This document shows, in pieces, positions 23,175 to 34,860 of a stretch of DNA of 64,000 bases. This stretch comes from Oncomelania hupensis. Its lineage: Eukaryota; Mollusca; Gastropoda; Littorinimorpha; Pomatiopsidae. The number at the start of each line of letters is the position of its first letter. The first letter of the stretch is position 1. A program made the translations under genes and the position numbers. The notes below the pieces were generated by a model. The model did not search any database. It saw only the letters and a list, made by a program, of their open reading frames with translations, and was not told the DNA's origin. The stretch covers positions 34,811,627-34,875,626 of the forward strand of contig CM072511.1 of assembly GCA_036898135.1 (NCBI GenBank). Direction: 5' to 3'.

Positions 23175-23190
23175 CAGAGAGAGAGAGAGA

Positions 23191-23255
<65 letters not shown>
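23175..23255. repeat. (GA)n microsatellite
   Basis: GA repeat with one GGG slip near 23193. Confidence 0.95.
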
Positions 23256-23257
<2 letters not shown>

Positions 23258-23984
23258 ATACATAGTGTTAAAACACATTTTGTTCTTTCCAAAGACGTGC
23301 AATGTTATATCAACATCTCTCCCCCAAAACTGAGAAACGAGACGTTTTGTGACCTGGAAAAGATGGTGTCGCTGATGAGAGAGAATTCCTAGCTGTCAAA
23401 CAACACAGCTTCCATGCCCTCCCTAGAATGGCTTTTTGCAGACACTTTCTCTTGGAGATGTTTGCAAATATGTTCAAAAGGCCCAATCAGTCAGTCTGTC
23501 AGCGCATGTTTGTACAGTCCCTTTGTAACACAAACATTGATATTGTGTTGTTTTTTTCTTCTGTTCAGCCACTAACTCTCAGGGTGTCGAATGCAAGAAA
23601 CACGGCAAAGTTTAAATGCAAAAATCAGACCTGTAAGCTTATAAGCATTCGTCCAACTCACACACTATTTTCTTTTAGCCGGACGCCACAAACGTACGTA
23701 CTAACCATCAGACATTGAAAACCTGTCAACGGGTATGAAATTAGATGATCAATAAGGAACAACGATGAAGGAACGAGACCGGCGCTTGTGGAAAAGTGTG
23801 GAAAAGGGTCGAAAAGATGTTTAAAACGGTGGGCTATTTTCGGAAAACCTAACAGTCGTCAACGGTGTCGTAGCTGCTCACCGATGATCCGGACAATTTA
23901 AGGCAGTGACACGTGTATTTCAGCCAAAGCAAACACATGCTAGAGCGAGAGCTCGGCCAGGTCACCGTTTCTATTCGGGAAGGT
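23256..23984. other. No recognised feature
   Basis: No supported feature; the 96-codon ORF at 23428 has no domain. Confidence 0.4.
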
Positions 23985-24152
23985 AATGACGAAGAGGGAG
24001 ACCGAAAAAGATGTGGGAGGACAACATTCGAGAATGGACTGGTTCGGCACTGAGCGAAGCCATGAGGGATGCTAAGGACGGAGAAAAATGGAGTACGCTG
24101 GTTAAACGATCATCTGTGGTGCCCCTACGACCTCCGAGTTACGGGATAGGAT
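23985..24152 (+). mobile_element. LINE family R, 3'-terminal fragment
   Basis: Corresponds to the end of the family R ORF (GRPKK, WEDNIREWTG and TLVKRSSVVPLRPPSYGIG in other copies). It ends GAGTTACGGGATAGGATAGG, the family's GGATA pentamer tail. Only about 165 bp survive. Confidence 0.8.
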
Positions 24153-24315
24153 AGGAATGACGAAACTGCTGCGAAAGAAAGAGAGTTGAAAAGATTTTAT
24201 TTCATGATGCTTTGTACAAGAAAACTATGGGAAAGAGCTGGTCAATAGGGAATAGTACAACACGCATTAAGTTGTGAGGAACACTAATTACAGAGCAAAC
24301 CAAAGATGCCTAAAC

Positions 24316-24346
<31 letters not shown>

Positions 24347-24358
24347 GCTGTTGTTGTT
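24316..24358. repeat. (TTG)n microsatellite
   Basis: TTG repeat with one C interruption. A similar tract is at 51809-51857. Confidence 0.9.
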
Positions 24359-24620
24359 TTACAGTACATGCAAAGTAAGTCGCTAGAGCAACATAGAGAG
24401 AAGTAAAGATGGAAGATGGAACCTAAACACATTTAGCACGCACACGTCCAGACAAGCAGACAACAAAACGTGAATAAACTACTTTTAACGATGCACGCAA
24501 ACTCCAGACTTCGCAACAAACTGGTTTCCCTTAGCAGAGCTTCACACTCCACATTCTGCTTTAAGAGAGAGATCGAAAGGGGCTATATTATCGATGGCGT
24601 GTCTCTAGTTCTCTTTTATG

Positions 24621-24622
24621 CG

Positions 24623-24663
<41 letters not shown>

Positions 24664-24669
24664 GCACAC
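24621..24669. repeat. (CA)n microsatellite
   Basis: CA repeat adjoining the left end of TIR element M copy 2. Confidence 0.95.
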
Positions 24670-24675
24670 AACCGT

Positions 24676-24925
24676 GTAGAAACGCCGCTGTGATGACTTT
24701 CATGAAACTCTACATACATTACTTTGACATTTTTACAAATTTGTCCAGTTTTTTTTTAAGCTAACCCTAACCCTAACCCTAACCCAAATTCTAACCCTAA
24801 CCCTTAACCTAACCCTAACACAGCCCTAACCCTAACGGAACACTGTTTTGACGTCAAAATAACGGGGTCCGTCAAAAGAAAGTACGTAGAGGTTCAAGTG
24901 TATGTCAGAATAAAGGCGTTTCTAC
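24676..24925. mobile_element. Small TIR element M, copy 2, telomere-like core
   Basis: The left end GTAGAAACGCCGCTGTGATG and the right end (reverse complement GTAGAAACGCCTTTATTCTG) form imperfect inverted repeats. The match continues through CTCTAC and TTTGAC for about 50 bp. The core is a run of CCCTAA units (about 24762-24832), followed by TTTTGACGTCAAAA at 24845-24858 and AACGGGGTCCGTC. CA repeats abut both ends. Non-coding. Confidence 0.7.
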
Positions 24926-24930
24926 CTAGC

Positions 24931-24931
24931 G

Positions 24932-24981
<50 letters not shown>

Positions 24982-25028
24982 ACACATACCCATGACGACA
25001 CCCTCTCACCTCCACACACACACAAACA
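24931..25028. repeat. (CA)n microsatellite, right of element M
   Basis: CA repeat, later imperfect. Confidence 0.93.
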
Positions 25029-25081
25029 CATGATGACAACCCCACCATCTCTCCTCACACATTCTCTTAAATTTTGAAACA

Positions 25082-25083
<2 letters not shown>

Positions 25084-25170
<87 letters not shown>
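25084..25170. repeat. (CT)n microsatellite
   Basis: Perfect CT run. Confidence 0.95.
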
Positions 25171-25175
<5 letters not shown>

Positions 25176-25489
25176 AAATTTGTCGACATTTCAACGTGCG
25201 CATTTTTAAAGAAAAAACACGGGGCAGGGTGGTGGTGGCAGTGGAGGGGGGAGAGTGGGAGGGGGGGAGGGGTAGGGGTGGTATTCTAGTATTCTATATG
25301 TGAAAACATCAGTTATTCAGTAAGTAGCATGAAAGCGTTTAAGCTGTATCATCATCAACGTGTAATTTTGTTGTTGTCTCCCTTTATCAACATAACTGAT
25401 TTTTTTTTCCAAATGAACTACATTAAAACTAGGCCTACCAGCACGCAAATGTACTCATTTATTTATGTTATTAATCTTATAAAAAAAAC

Positions 25490-25620
25490 TTCACCAACTT
25501 AAGAACTGCTCAAGGCGCTGGTCGAAACAGGGTCTTACTCGAGGCGCCCGAGCCGCCAACTTGCTGCTTTTTTGTCTAACGCCTTAGACCACTGGGCACA
25601 AACCTGAACGACCGGCGTGA
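25490..25620 (-). mobile_element. SINE A-like 3' fragment
   Basis: AAGAACTGCTCAAGGCGCTG followed by a diverged ACAGGGTCTTACTCGAGGCG and GCCCGAGCCGCC parallels the minus-strand SINE A 3' domain (GAGCTGCTCAAGGCGCTGGC) at 31.2 kb. No head is present. Confidence 0.55.
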
Positions 25621-26880
25621 GGAAGAAGAAACATTGCGGGACAAGGTAATGGAGTGTAGGAAAACCTTTCCATGGGGACGAAATCGGAGGAGCCTTGATG
25701 ATAGGTTACTTCAGTGGTAAGGCGTGGATGCGTTATAGGTACACATCTTTTTGGGGTACTCCGTTTTCTCCTCCTCCTCCTCCTCCTCCTTTTCGGTGCT
25801 ATGGAAACTGGCCCTGAGCGCACAAAACTCTCCTGGAAAAGTGTACAAAATGTAGAGGGACAAAACAGAGTAACATGGGTTTGTAACAAACACACGTGGA
25901 GAAAACGAGGGGAAGCCTAGTTCCGTCTCCCCAGGGCTCTTCCTTGATGGTGGTTAGTCGCAGATAGAGCGTCACGCACGTACTTCGTTATACCCGCCCG
26001 ACGCGACGTGACTGCTCTCTCTCTTTTTTTTAAATCTTTCTAGAGAGGTTTCGTTAACAACGTAATTCAAAACTAAAAGTTCATTGCAGTGGTGGGTTGC
26101 CTGCGGTGGTTTCGTTTATTCGTTCATACGGTCTCCTTTAAAGGGGGCATAATGACCCCAGTTAGGCGCCTGTAGCAGATCCTCGTTAGCAAATGCGACC
26201 CTATCCCAACCTTTCGCTTTCCTCACTCCCACTCTTACCTACCCACAATGTATCAACTCATACAAACTTTAAAAGTTTGTGTAGATAACATTGCCTAAGT
26301 TATGTACCTGCACATTCTTCACTTTCTTCCTCCTCTCCCCTCTTTCTACACTCGCTCATTCACTTAAATATTATGGGGTTTTTAAATGTTTTTTTACTCT
26401 TATTATTGTTTCCTGTGATATGCACTCGTGTATATTGCACTGATTTTAAGAACTCATACGGGAGGCACAACACTATTTCTTCCATCGCCCACATATCCAT
26501 CCATACAGTTCCTTCAGGTGACAACAAGGAAGGGAATGGAAGGGGGTATCCCATCCTTCTTTTATCTACCTCCTCGAGTGGATGATTGATTCCACACATT
26601 GTGGAAGAGTACAATGGAAAAGAACGCCGTGCATCTATTTGAAGACAGCTTACACTTGTTAAGAATGATAAAGGAGTTGTTCCGCCTTTGATCTTCGCAA
26701 AAAAGGGGAAGAGACGTGTAATTCAGGCACTACCGTATACTCCACCAACAGTATTTGCTCATATACACTATGGTGGTAATCAACAATTACCACTCTGTTA
26801 ACAAGAAGACGTGTTTCATAGTTTTAATCTCCTGTTCTGGTCTAATTACCATGAATATACAAAGGACGAGTCTGGCATGC
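25621..26880. other. No recognised feature
   Basis: Low-copy sequence with no supported gene. A short TCC run at 25768-25790 explains the poly-Leu/Arg ORFs. Confidence 0.45.
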
Positions 26881-27860
26881 AGCTCTATGGGCAACAATGA
26901 AAGTGTACAACATCAGCCCTAAAATTATTGAAGTCATCAAAAGCCTGTATGACAAGGCTACCAGTGCAGTCCTCCATAACAGCGTCATCGGCAACTGGTT
27001 CAGAACAACAATCGTTGTGCGTCAAGGATGCCTACTCTCTCAAACACTCTTCAACATCTTCCTAGAGCGCATCATGGCAGATGCTCTTGCAGATCACGAA
27101 GGCACAGTCAGCATAGAGGGTAGAGCAATTTCCAATCTTCATTTTGCGGATGACATTGATGGATTGGCTGGAGAGGAACAAGAACTTGAACAGCTGGTAC
27201 AGAAGGCTTGACACCACCTCCAGAGCTAATGGAATGGAAATAGGAGCAGAGAAGACCAAAATGATGACCAACAACACCAATGGCATCAACACGAACATCA
27301 AAGTCCAAGGCCAATCCCTCAACACAGTGCATAGCTTCAAATATTTAGGAGCCAATGTATCAGACAATGGGTCCCGACAGGAAGTCCTCTCCAGGATCGC
27401 ACAAACAACTGCTGCCCTGACAAGGTTGAAGCCCATTTGGAAAGACAGGACCATCAGTCTACATTCCAAAGTAAGACTGCTGCGCTCCCTTGTCATCTCC
27501 GTCTTCCTATATGCTTGCAAAGCATGGACCATCATAGCAGATCTCCAACGAAGAATGCAAAGCATGGAGATGAGGTGCTACAGAAGACTTCTGGGCATTT
27601 CCTATACCCAACACATCACCAACGACGAAGTCCGACAGACCATCACACAAGCCATTGGACAACACGATGACCTGCTCACAGTGGTGAAGAAACGGAAACT
27701 CCGATGGTATGGCCACGTCACCAGATCATCGGGCCTTGCAAAGACCATTCTGCAAGGCACAGTGCAAGAAGGTAGAAAAAGAGGGAGACCGAAAAAGAGG
27801 TGGGAGGACAACATTCGAGAATGGACTGGTTTGACAATGAGCGAAGCCATCAGGGCATAA
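26881..27860 (+). pseudogene. LINE family R: RT core to C-terminus, one frameshift
   Basis: Frame 26897-27211 holds the RT middle: VIKSLYDKATSAVL, VRQGCLLSQTLFNIFLERIM (motif B) and NLHFADDIDGLAGEEQEL (motif C, FADD). After a frameshift near 27205, frame 27144-27860 runs through KTKMMTNNTNGI and FKYLGANVSDNGSRQEVL to a C-terminus with RRLLGISYTQHITN, KRKLRWYGHVTRSSGLAK and KKRWEDNIREWTGLT. This is a common architecture of invertebrate endonuclease-RT LINEs. I do not assign a clade. The 5' half (endonuclease, motif A) is missing and the tail is replaced by a TA repeat. Confidence 0.88.
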
Positions 27861-28200
27861 TATATATATATATATATATAGACTTATAAACTATGGTTTC
27901 TGGTTTCTGGGCACCTTAAAAGTCACCAACCGGTCATTTGGGTACCCGACTTTGGATCTGGGGACCCAGCTGGGTCCCCGGATCCAAGGCGGCTCCCAGA
28001 AAACGATCTTAGGGTAAGCGCAGTGCCTCGACGATTAGGGTAAGGCAGTGCCTCGACGATTAGGGTAAGGCAGTGCGCTCGAAACGGGTTAGGGTTAGGG
28101 TTAGCGGTCCGTCTACAAGTGATAATTTACATATAATTATAGTGGGGGTACCCAAAAGCAAGGGGGTATATCTATGTATATATATATATATATATATATA
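27861..28200. other. Spacer with palindrome and telomere-like units between two LINE R copies
   Basis: Bounded by TA repeats (27860-27880 and 28177-28201). It contains a 36-bp near-perfect palindrome (27952-27987) centred on GGGACCCAGCTGGGTCCC. Tandem units of CGACGATTAGGGTAAGGCAG follow (about 28025-28075), then four TTAGGG-like units at 28086-28104. The symmetry of TA repeats and the palindrome suggest an inserted small element. Confidence 0.55.
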
Positions 28201-28846
28201 TAGCATAGGGGGCAGAGCAATCTCCAATCTTCGTTTTGCGGATGATATTGATGGATTGGCTGGAGAGGAACAAGAACTTGAACAGCTTGTACAGAGGCTT
28301 GACACCACCTCCAGAGCTTATGGAATGGAAATAAGTGCAGAGAAGACCAAAATGATGACCAACAACACCAATGGCATCAACACGGACATCAAAGTACAAG
28401 GCCAATCCCTCAACACAGTGCACAGCTTCAAATATTTAGGAGCCATTGTGTCAGACAATGGGTCTCGACAGGAAGTCCTCTCCAGGATCGCACAAACAAC
28501 TGCTGCCCTGACAAGGTTGAAGCCCATTTGGAAAGACAGAACCATCAGTCTACATTCCAAAGTAAGACTGCTGCGATCTCTGGTCATCTCCATCTTCCTA
28601 TATGCTTGCGAAGCATGGACCCTCACAGCAGATCTCCAACGAAGAATACAAAGCATGGAGATGAGGTGCTACAGAAGACTTCTGTGCATTTCCTATACCC
28701 AACACATCACCAACGTTGAAGTCCAACAGACCATCACACAAGCCATTGGACAACACGATGACCTGCTCACAGTGGTGAAGAAACGGAAACTCCGATGGTA
28801 TGGCCACGTCACCAGATCATCAGGCCTTGCAAAGACCATATATGAT
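28201..28846 (+). pseudogene. LINE family R, second copy: RT motif C to C-terminus
   Basis: From NLRFADDIDGLAGEEQEL (motif C) it reads without a frameshift through KTKMMTNNTNGI, FKYLGAIVSDNGSRQEVL, RRLLCISYTQHITN and KRKLRWYGHVTRSSGLAKTI. It then ends abruptly at ATATATGATTT before the usual tail. It is very close in sequence to 27108-27755, so the two copies are recent relatives or a local duplication. It is followed 18 bp later by an unrelated L1/Tx1-like end. Confidence 0.88.
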
Positions 28847-28863
28847 TTTATGTACTAGGGAAG

Positions 28864-29272
28864 AATAGGGAAGAACGCCTACGGTTACTGCAGTGGAAGC
28901 CGCTTCACAATATTTATCCAACAAACATTCTCCTACATAAAATTAAAATTAAAGACTCAAACAGGTGTGACCTATGCAACGAAGTGGATTATATAGAGCA
29001 TTTTTTTCTGTAAATGCGACAAACTACGTAACTTCTGGGAGCATGTTAAAAAGGAAATTGATTTCTACACAGGAAAAAACATACGACTTACTGAACAAGA
29101 TATTTTACTTGGCTATAATGTAGAGAACATGCGAAGAAAAGAAGTGCAACTGATTAACCAGATTTTATTGATTGGCAAAAAGTGTTTTAGTAAATTCAGA
29201 TATGGAGACAGATTGATAATTAACGATATTTTTGATTATGAAATGAAGCTTAGAGGCTTTAGAAAAGATTAA
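28864..29272 (+). pseudogene. L1/Tx1-like LINE C-terminal zinc-binding domain
   Basis: Conceptual translation gives RLLQWKPLHNIYPTNILLHK, then IKDSNRCDLCNEVDYIEHFF. After a one-base shift in a T run near 29003 it continues with CDKLRNFWEHVKKEIDFYTG and later LINQILLIGKKCFSKFR, ending at a stop near 29272. The C-x2-C spacing followed by an EH-containing segment and FW is the RT-associated zinc-binding region (zf-RVT) found at the end of L1/Tx1-like ORF2 proteins. The RT core is absent. Confidence 0.65.
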
Positions 29273-29521
29273 TAATGACGAACATATGCAATGACAACCG
29301 GAAAACTGCATATTGCTTTTGATATTATAAATTTACATGTATAAATTTATGTTGATTGGAAAAAATGTTTCCACATAAAGAAACATAAAAAAGAACCAAT
29401 AAAAAAGACCTAAAATAACCTAATTAAAAAAAAAGAAAAGAAAAAAGGTGGATTTAGTTTGCATGCAACTAACGTTCCCCTCCCCCCCTCCCCCCCACAA
29501 AAAAAATATAAAATTAAATTT

Positions 29522-29650
<129 letters not shown>

Positions 29651-29890
29651 TTACTTCGATTCACGTAGATGTTTTGTATATATATATATATTGTTTGCAG
29701 TGGTCATTTAACAATTGTTTCAATAGGAAACCATCAATCGTGGCGTTTGTCCATCTTTTTTTTTCCAATATTTAAAATGCTTTAGGAGGGGTGAAAAAAA
29801 AATCCTTAAAAGTTTTAAATTGGAAGTAAACTCACTCCTTAGATTCATTGCACATGGGGAGCACTGTCGGATGTACTCAATTCGATCTCA

Positions 29891-30315
29891 GGAGGCATGG
29901 TGGTCTAATGGTAGTGATTTGGCTTGTGGATCTGAAGGTCCCGGGTTCGAGCCCTGGCCGGGCCATTGTGTTGTGTCCCTGGGAAAGACACTTTACTCCC
30001 GTTTCCCACTCCTTCGGATGAGAGTATAAACCGAGGTCTAATCTGTGTGCCGCATTGATTCCATCATAACGGACTTTAAAGATCCTGACGCTCATGTCCT
30101 AGACCGGTGGGTGCCGGTAACAAGAACACACCCAGCATGCACTTGGTCCTTCTTCCCCATCCCTTGCTGCCCAGGATTGTGCTCAGTTGTCCGGGCGTCA
30201 GACCATGCGCCCAAAGGCTGCGGGTGGGCGTCTCGGGCGGTTTGAGTTAGATTCTGTATCGACCAGGGCTTTGAACTGATATTGTTCATTGGGAAAAAGC
30301 GCTATATAAATATCC

Positions 30316-30399
<84 letters not shown>
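29891..30399 (+). mobile_element. SINE A, copy 1 (most complete)
   Basis: tRNA-like head with A box TGGTCTAATGGTAGTGA and B box GGTTCGAGCCC, ending in a GGCCGGGCC-like arm. A conserved body follows (TAAAGATCCTGACGCTCATG, ACACACCCAGCATGCACTTG). The 3' end GGGAAAAAGCGCTATATAAA leads into an ATT tail to 30399. RNA polymerase III transcription from the head is expected. Its 3' end resembles that of the L2-like copy at 48.4 kb, the probable mobilising partner. Confidence 0.85.
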
Positions 30400-31114
30400 G
30401 GTACCAAAGAATTATAGTATGTACATTACATGTACAAAGCTGGTTCGTTTTAGTATTTGCACTTAACTCGAAATGCTTTTTAGTCGCCTCTTTCTTGTCG
30501 TGTAATCACCCAACTGTGCCTACAATAAATACTTTCGCTGCGGTGCTAATTTTAGAATCACACACAAAAACAACAAATTTAAATCAAAACCGAACTTTTA
30601 AAAGAAGTTATTTGGGGGGGGGGGGGGGGGTGAGTGGGGGGACTTTTTTTCCCGCTGGGGAAACAATCCCTGTGAATTTGAAAACATCTAATGTACTGAA
30701 GTGTGTGACCTTAGTACCCATTAAGCTTTTCATCTCGTTGCGTTGTTCAAAATCGTTTCAAAAGACCTTTAAATGCCTTCAAAGCTTATTTCGATGTTCC
30801 TTCAAAGATATAGCTTTAAGTTACTGTTAAGTCTAATGAAATCATGAAATCTAAATAGTTCGCGGATAATAATGAAACTATACAGTTTTATGATTTTTTA
30901 AATTGTATTTATTTATTTGTTATGTTGGTCATAATATAACAAAATAATAATAAGGCTTTTTTTTAGGGTGAGAGTGGATGGGTGGGGATTGGCGAGGGGG
31001 TCAAAAGGTGAGGGAGGTGAAATCGTAGTCGGATCAAAGCGCGTGAGACACTCTCAAAGGTCTGACAGGGTCGTGAACCTTTATCATGCTACTGTAATAT
31101 GACGTATTGTACCA
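30400..31114. other. No recognised feature
   Basis: AT-rich; a G tract lies at 30614-30635. No gene or repeat family recognised. Confidence 0.45.

Positions 31115-31176
<62 letters not shown>
31115..31176. repeat. (CTA)n microsatellite, left of SINE A copy 2
   Basis: CTA repeat that resumes at 31621 after the SINE. Confidence 0.95.
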
Positions 31177-31620
31177 TTTTTTTTAAATTTATTTATTTAA
31201 TCGTTCTTATATAGCGCTTTACCAGCTCAAGAGCTGCTCAAGGCGCTGGCCGATACAGGATCTAACTCAAGCCGCCCGAGACGCTCACCCGCAGCCTTTG
31301 GGCGCATGGTCTGTCGCCCGTACAAATAAGCACAATCCTGGGCAGCCAGGGATTGGGGAGAAGGACCTAAGTGCATGCTGGGTGTGTTCTTGTCACCGGC
31401 ACTCACCCGTCTAGGACATGAGCGTCAGGATCTTTAAAGTCCGTTATGATGGAATGTATGCGACACAGACTAGACCTCGGTTTATACTCTCATCCGAAGG
31501 AGTAGGAAACGGGAGTAAAGTGTCTTTCCCAAGGACACAACACAATGCCCCGGCCTGGGCTCGAACCCGGGACCTTCAGATCCGCTAGCCAAAGCTGTAC
31601 CATTAGGCCACCGTGCCTCC
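31177..31620 (-). mobile_element. SINE A, copy 2, inserted in a CTA repeat
   Basis: Minus-strand copy of SINE A. The head is at 31620-31545 (B box GGTTCGAGCCC) and the body and 3' end TATATAGCGC lead to 31200. The same CTA repeat lies on both sides, so the element landed inside the array. Its tail at 31180-31200 is T/A-rich rather than ATT. Confidence 0.85.
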
Positions 31621-31690
<70 letters not shown>

Positions 31691-31691
31691 G

Positions 31692-31772
<81 letters not shown>
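31621..31772. repeat. (CTA)n(ATA)n compound microsatellite
   Basis: CTA with one CGA slip, then ATA. Poly-Ser/Val/Thr ORFs here are artefacts. Confidence 0.96.
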
Positions 31773-31773
<1 letters not shown>

Positions 31774-31945
31774 GCATTAATGTAGGGCATTTTTACTTAA
31801 CAACATAATCAGATAACATCGCATGCGTTCTCAATGGTCTTACCAGGATCTAGGACTTAATGGATGGGCCAAAGACCAAACGTCAAAGACGGGCTGTCGA
31901 CAGTTGCCGACTGTTATTACATGGTTAGTGGTTAAAAAAAATCGT

Positions 31946-32832
31946 TGTTACGATTGAGACGCGCACGCTAATTACGAATTAGCGAAGCGGGCACTAATAG
32001 CATTTATTTACCTTTGAGTTAGTCCTATATTGTTGCTGGAAAAGCTTTGAGTTGATTCTATAATGTTACTGGTTCTGTATTGTTCCTGGAAAAGCTTTGA
32101 GTTGGTTCTATATTGTTCCTGGAAAAGCTTTGAGTTGGTTCTATATTGTTCCTGGTTCTGTATTGTTCCTGGAAAAGCTTGGAGTTGGTTCTATATTGTT
32201 GCTGGAAAAGCTTTGAGTTGATTCTACTGTATATTGTTGCTGGAAAAGCTTTGAGTTGATTCCACTGTATATTGTTCCTGGAAAAGCTTTGAGTTGATTC
32301 TACTGTATATTGTTGCTGGAATAGCTTTGAGTTGGTTCTCTATTGTTCCTGGTTCTCCGTTGTTCCTGGAAAAGCTTTGCCTAGTGTTTGCTTTCGTCGG
32401 TTGATATTATTATAGCAATAATTATATGGAGAACTTTCTGGAATGGTTTGTTTACCACCGATGGAAGGTTCGAGATCTATCTCGCAACAAGTAGTAGTGA
32501 AATCTTTGAACTTCGTAGAACATTCTATGACGTAAGACAGTGCGTATTTTCTGTAACGATCTTAGTCCTGATTAGTAATTGATTGCGTCATTCTGGAATA
32601 TTCCAAAACTTTCTACGTCTACAGAGACTATAAATACTACTTTTGTCTGCAAGCAGAGATTCGGTTTTTAAATGCAGTTGTTGATAATGTTTGTGTCTTT
32701 TGCTAAATAAAGTCGGGAAGATGTATAACGTCGACTCTTGCCTTGTTATTGAATGAACGGGCTGCGTGGATACGAACACGAGTTACACAGATTCAGGCAT
32801 CCGCGGGCTGAACCGACATTTGGTGTATAACA
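31946..32832 (+). mobile_element. LTR B, copy 1 (solo LTR) with internal minisatellite
   Basis: Starts TGTTACG and ends TATAACA. It shares with copies 2-4 the middle CTGGAATGGTTTGTTTACCA, the ATGACGTAAGACAG box, a TATAAA-like CTATAAATA, AATAAAGTCGGG (poly(A) signal) and GGGCTGCGTGGATACGAAC. It is 887 bp, longer than the ~610-bp copies, because of tandem units at 32015-32380. Flanking ATCGT and TCCGT are at best a decayed 5-bp duplication. Confidence 0.8.
32015..32380 (+). repeat. Minisatellite inside LTR B copy 1
   Basis: Units of about 33-45 bp built on CTGGAAAAGCTTTGAGTTG and CTATATTGTT, about nine repeats with variation. Copies 2-4 have at most one such unit. Confidence 0.85.
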
Positions 32833-32880
32833 TCCGTGTTATCTTATTTTATCTTATCTTAGATATTTGCAACATTTAAG

Positions 32881-32950
32881 TCCACACACACACACACACA
32901 CACACACCCACACACACAGACTCGCACACACACCCACACAAACATAAATC
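32881..32950. repeat. (CA)n microsatellite
   Basis: Imperfect CA repeat. Confidence 0.9.
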
Positions 32951-33378
32951 TCTGAGCGATATAGAATATAAAATATATACCCACAAAGAATTGTGGGTTA
33001 AAACGCTTCGAGTACAAAAATGCTAAAATCAGTTTGAACAATCGTCAACAGAAATCGAAAGACAATTTGTTTTCTCCTCCGAATTCCACAATGCTCCGGG
33101 CCAGTAAATATCAATGAATAAATATCCCGTTTTCATTGAAATGGCTTTCAATGGAAACCATTACATCCACAGCAGTAGCAGAAAGTAGGCTGAACCGGTC
33201 TAACATCAACCATATGAACCAATGAAAGCCTCATACATTTGGTGGGGTATGTATCCCCTACGGGCATCCAATCAGACGACAAATACCACAGCACTAAAGA
33301 GTCGGCTAGACAGATCTAGGAGCAACAATCAGGACCAATAAAAGCCTGTTGCTCTTCAGAGAGAGAAAGAAACAGTAC

Positions 33379-33381
<3 letters not shown>

Positions 33382-33468
<87 letters not shown>
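33382..33468. repeat. (CT)n microsatellite
   Basis: CT repeat with one CCCC interruption near 33440. Confidence 0.95.
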
Positions 33469-33470
<2 letters not shown>

Positions 33471-34245
33471 GAAAGTTGAAGCAATTGCATCCCTTTCGAG
33501 GTCCGTCATTGGTGCTCACCTTCCAAAGTGGTCAAGGACCAGTCACGTTCAATGTACTAACAACAGATGATAGCCTATAATGCGGCAAGGCAAAAGGACT
33601 AAAGAGCCACAAGAAACATACCTCACGAACAATATCAACATCTGTTATGAAAATTATGTAAATGTATTTAACCTTTATTTGGCATAACGGGTAAGGCGAT
33701 TAACAAAATCTACAGATGTATAAGGCTTGTCACTAAAGATTCTGAATTCTTAGGATCTCCCTTTCAACAGAACCGGATGGAAATGATCGAGATGTATTTT
33801 TGACTTAAGAAACAGGTTGTAGAGAGTGGGGCAACCATACTCGAACCTAATAAGCATGGGCAATAAGAGAAAAACAACAACACTCACTAACAACAAAATT
33901 TTGGGTGACAGGTATCCTCAGTTACCATAATTGCCTACACCACCACATGTTGAACGTCGAACTAGCTGCCAATCAATCACGTCTTGAAATTGAATCACCA
34001 AATTGCTATGGACAGCGAATATTTACTCCCAGCATCAAACAGCAGACAACCTAGAGGAGGTGTCTGGACAAACAGACAAGAGACCACCAAAATATATATA
34101 TTTGGCCGGCATGTAGGTGTATTTCCAAAGATATTCATTGGAGACATGTACATGTAGGCTATATACAGCGGTAATCATTAGAAACGCTACCTCCGACAGA
34201 TAGCACTCATGGCCATTAATATAGAGCTAAATAAAGTCAGTTAAT
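33469..34245. other. No recognised feature
   Basis: No supported gene or repeat family. Confidence 0.45.
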
Positions 34246-34780
34246 TGTTACGAATAAGACGCGCCAGATAATTACAAACATTTTGTTTGAGGCACGAAAA
34301 GTACAATGACAGCATTCATTTACCTTCAATTTGGTTCTATATTGATGCTGGGAAAGTTTTGTGTAATTATCATTTGGAGTCTTAGTTGATTTAGAGATAC
34401 TCAGGGTTTTTTAGAACTGTTTGTTTACCCCCAAAGAAAGGTTCGACATCTATCTCGAAGCAAATAGTCAAATCTTCGAACTTTGAAGAACGTTTTATGA
34501 CGTGGCTCAATGCGTATTTCCTGTATCGATCTTTGTTTGGATTGGCCGTTGTTTAGTGTCCTCGAATGACCTAAAGTTTTCTACAATGTACAGATGGCAT
34601 AAATAAAGTGATTGTCTGCGTTCAGTTTGCAAGCAGTTATTGATGCCGATTGCGCCTCTTGCTGAATAAAATTTCAGGGATTATACGACAACGGCTATGC
34701 ATTATTCGTGTGTGAACGGGCTGCCTGGATACAAACTCGACAGTTATTAAACAGATTCAAGTATCTGAGCTGAATCTACA
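34246..34780 (+). mobile_element. LTR B, copy 2, 3'-truncated
   Basis: Starts TGTTACGAATAAGACGCGCC. It retains GAACTGTTTGTTTACCCCCA, TTATGACGTGGCTC, GGCATAAATAAAGTG, GCTGAATAAAATTTCAGGGA and GAACGGGCTGCCTGGATACA. The TAACA end is missing; the sequence runs into a CA repeat near 34780. Confidence 0.8.
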
Positions 34781-34860
34781 CATACGCATACACACACATA
34801 CTCACGCACACACACACACGCACACCCACGCGTGCGTACATGCATACACACACAAACGCA
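34781..34860. repeat. Imperfect (CA)n microsatellite
   Basis: CA/CATA/CGCA mix at the broken end of LTR B copy 2. Confidence 0.85.

Noticed and set aside
32015..32380. Regularly spaced repeats suggesting a CRISPR-like array
   Set aside because: Unit length varies, the spacers are themselves repeated, and the stretch sits inside an LTR of animal-type DNA; it is a minisatellite.
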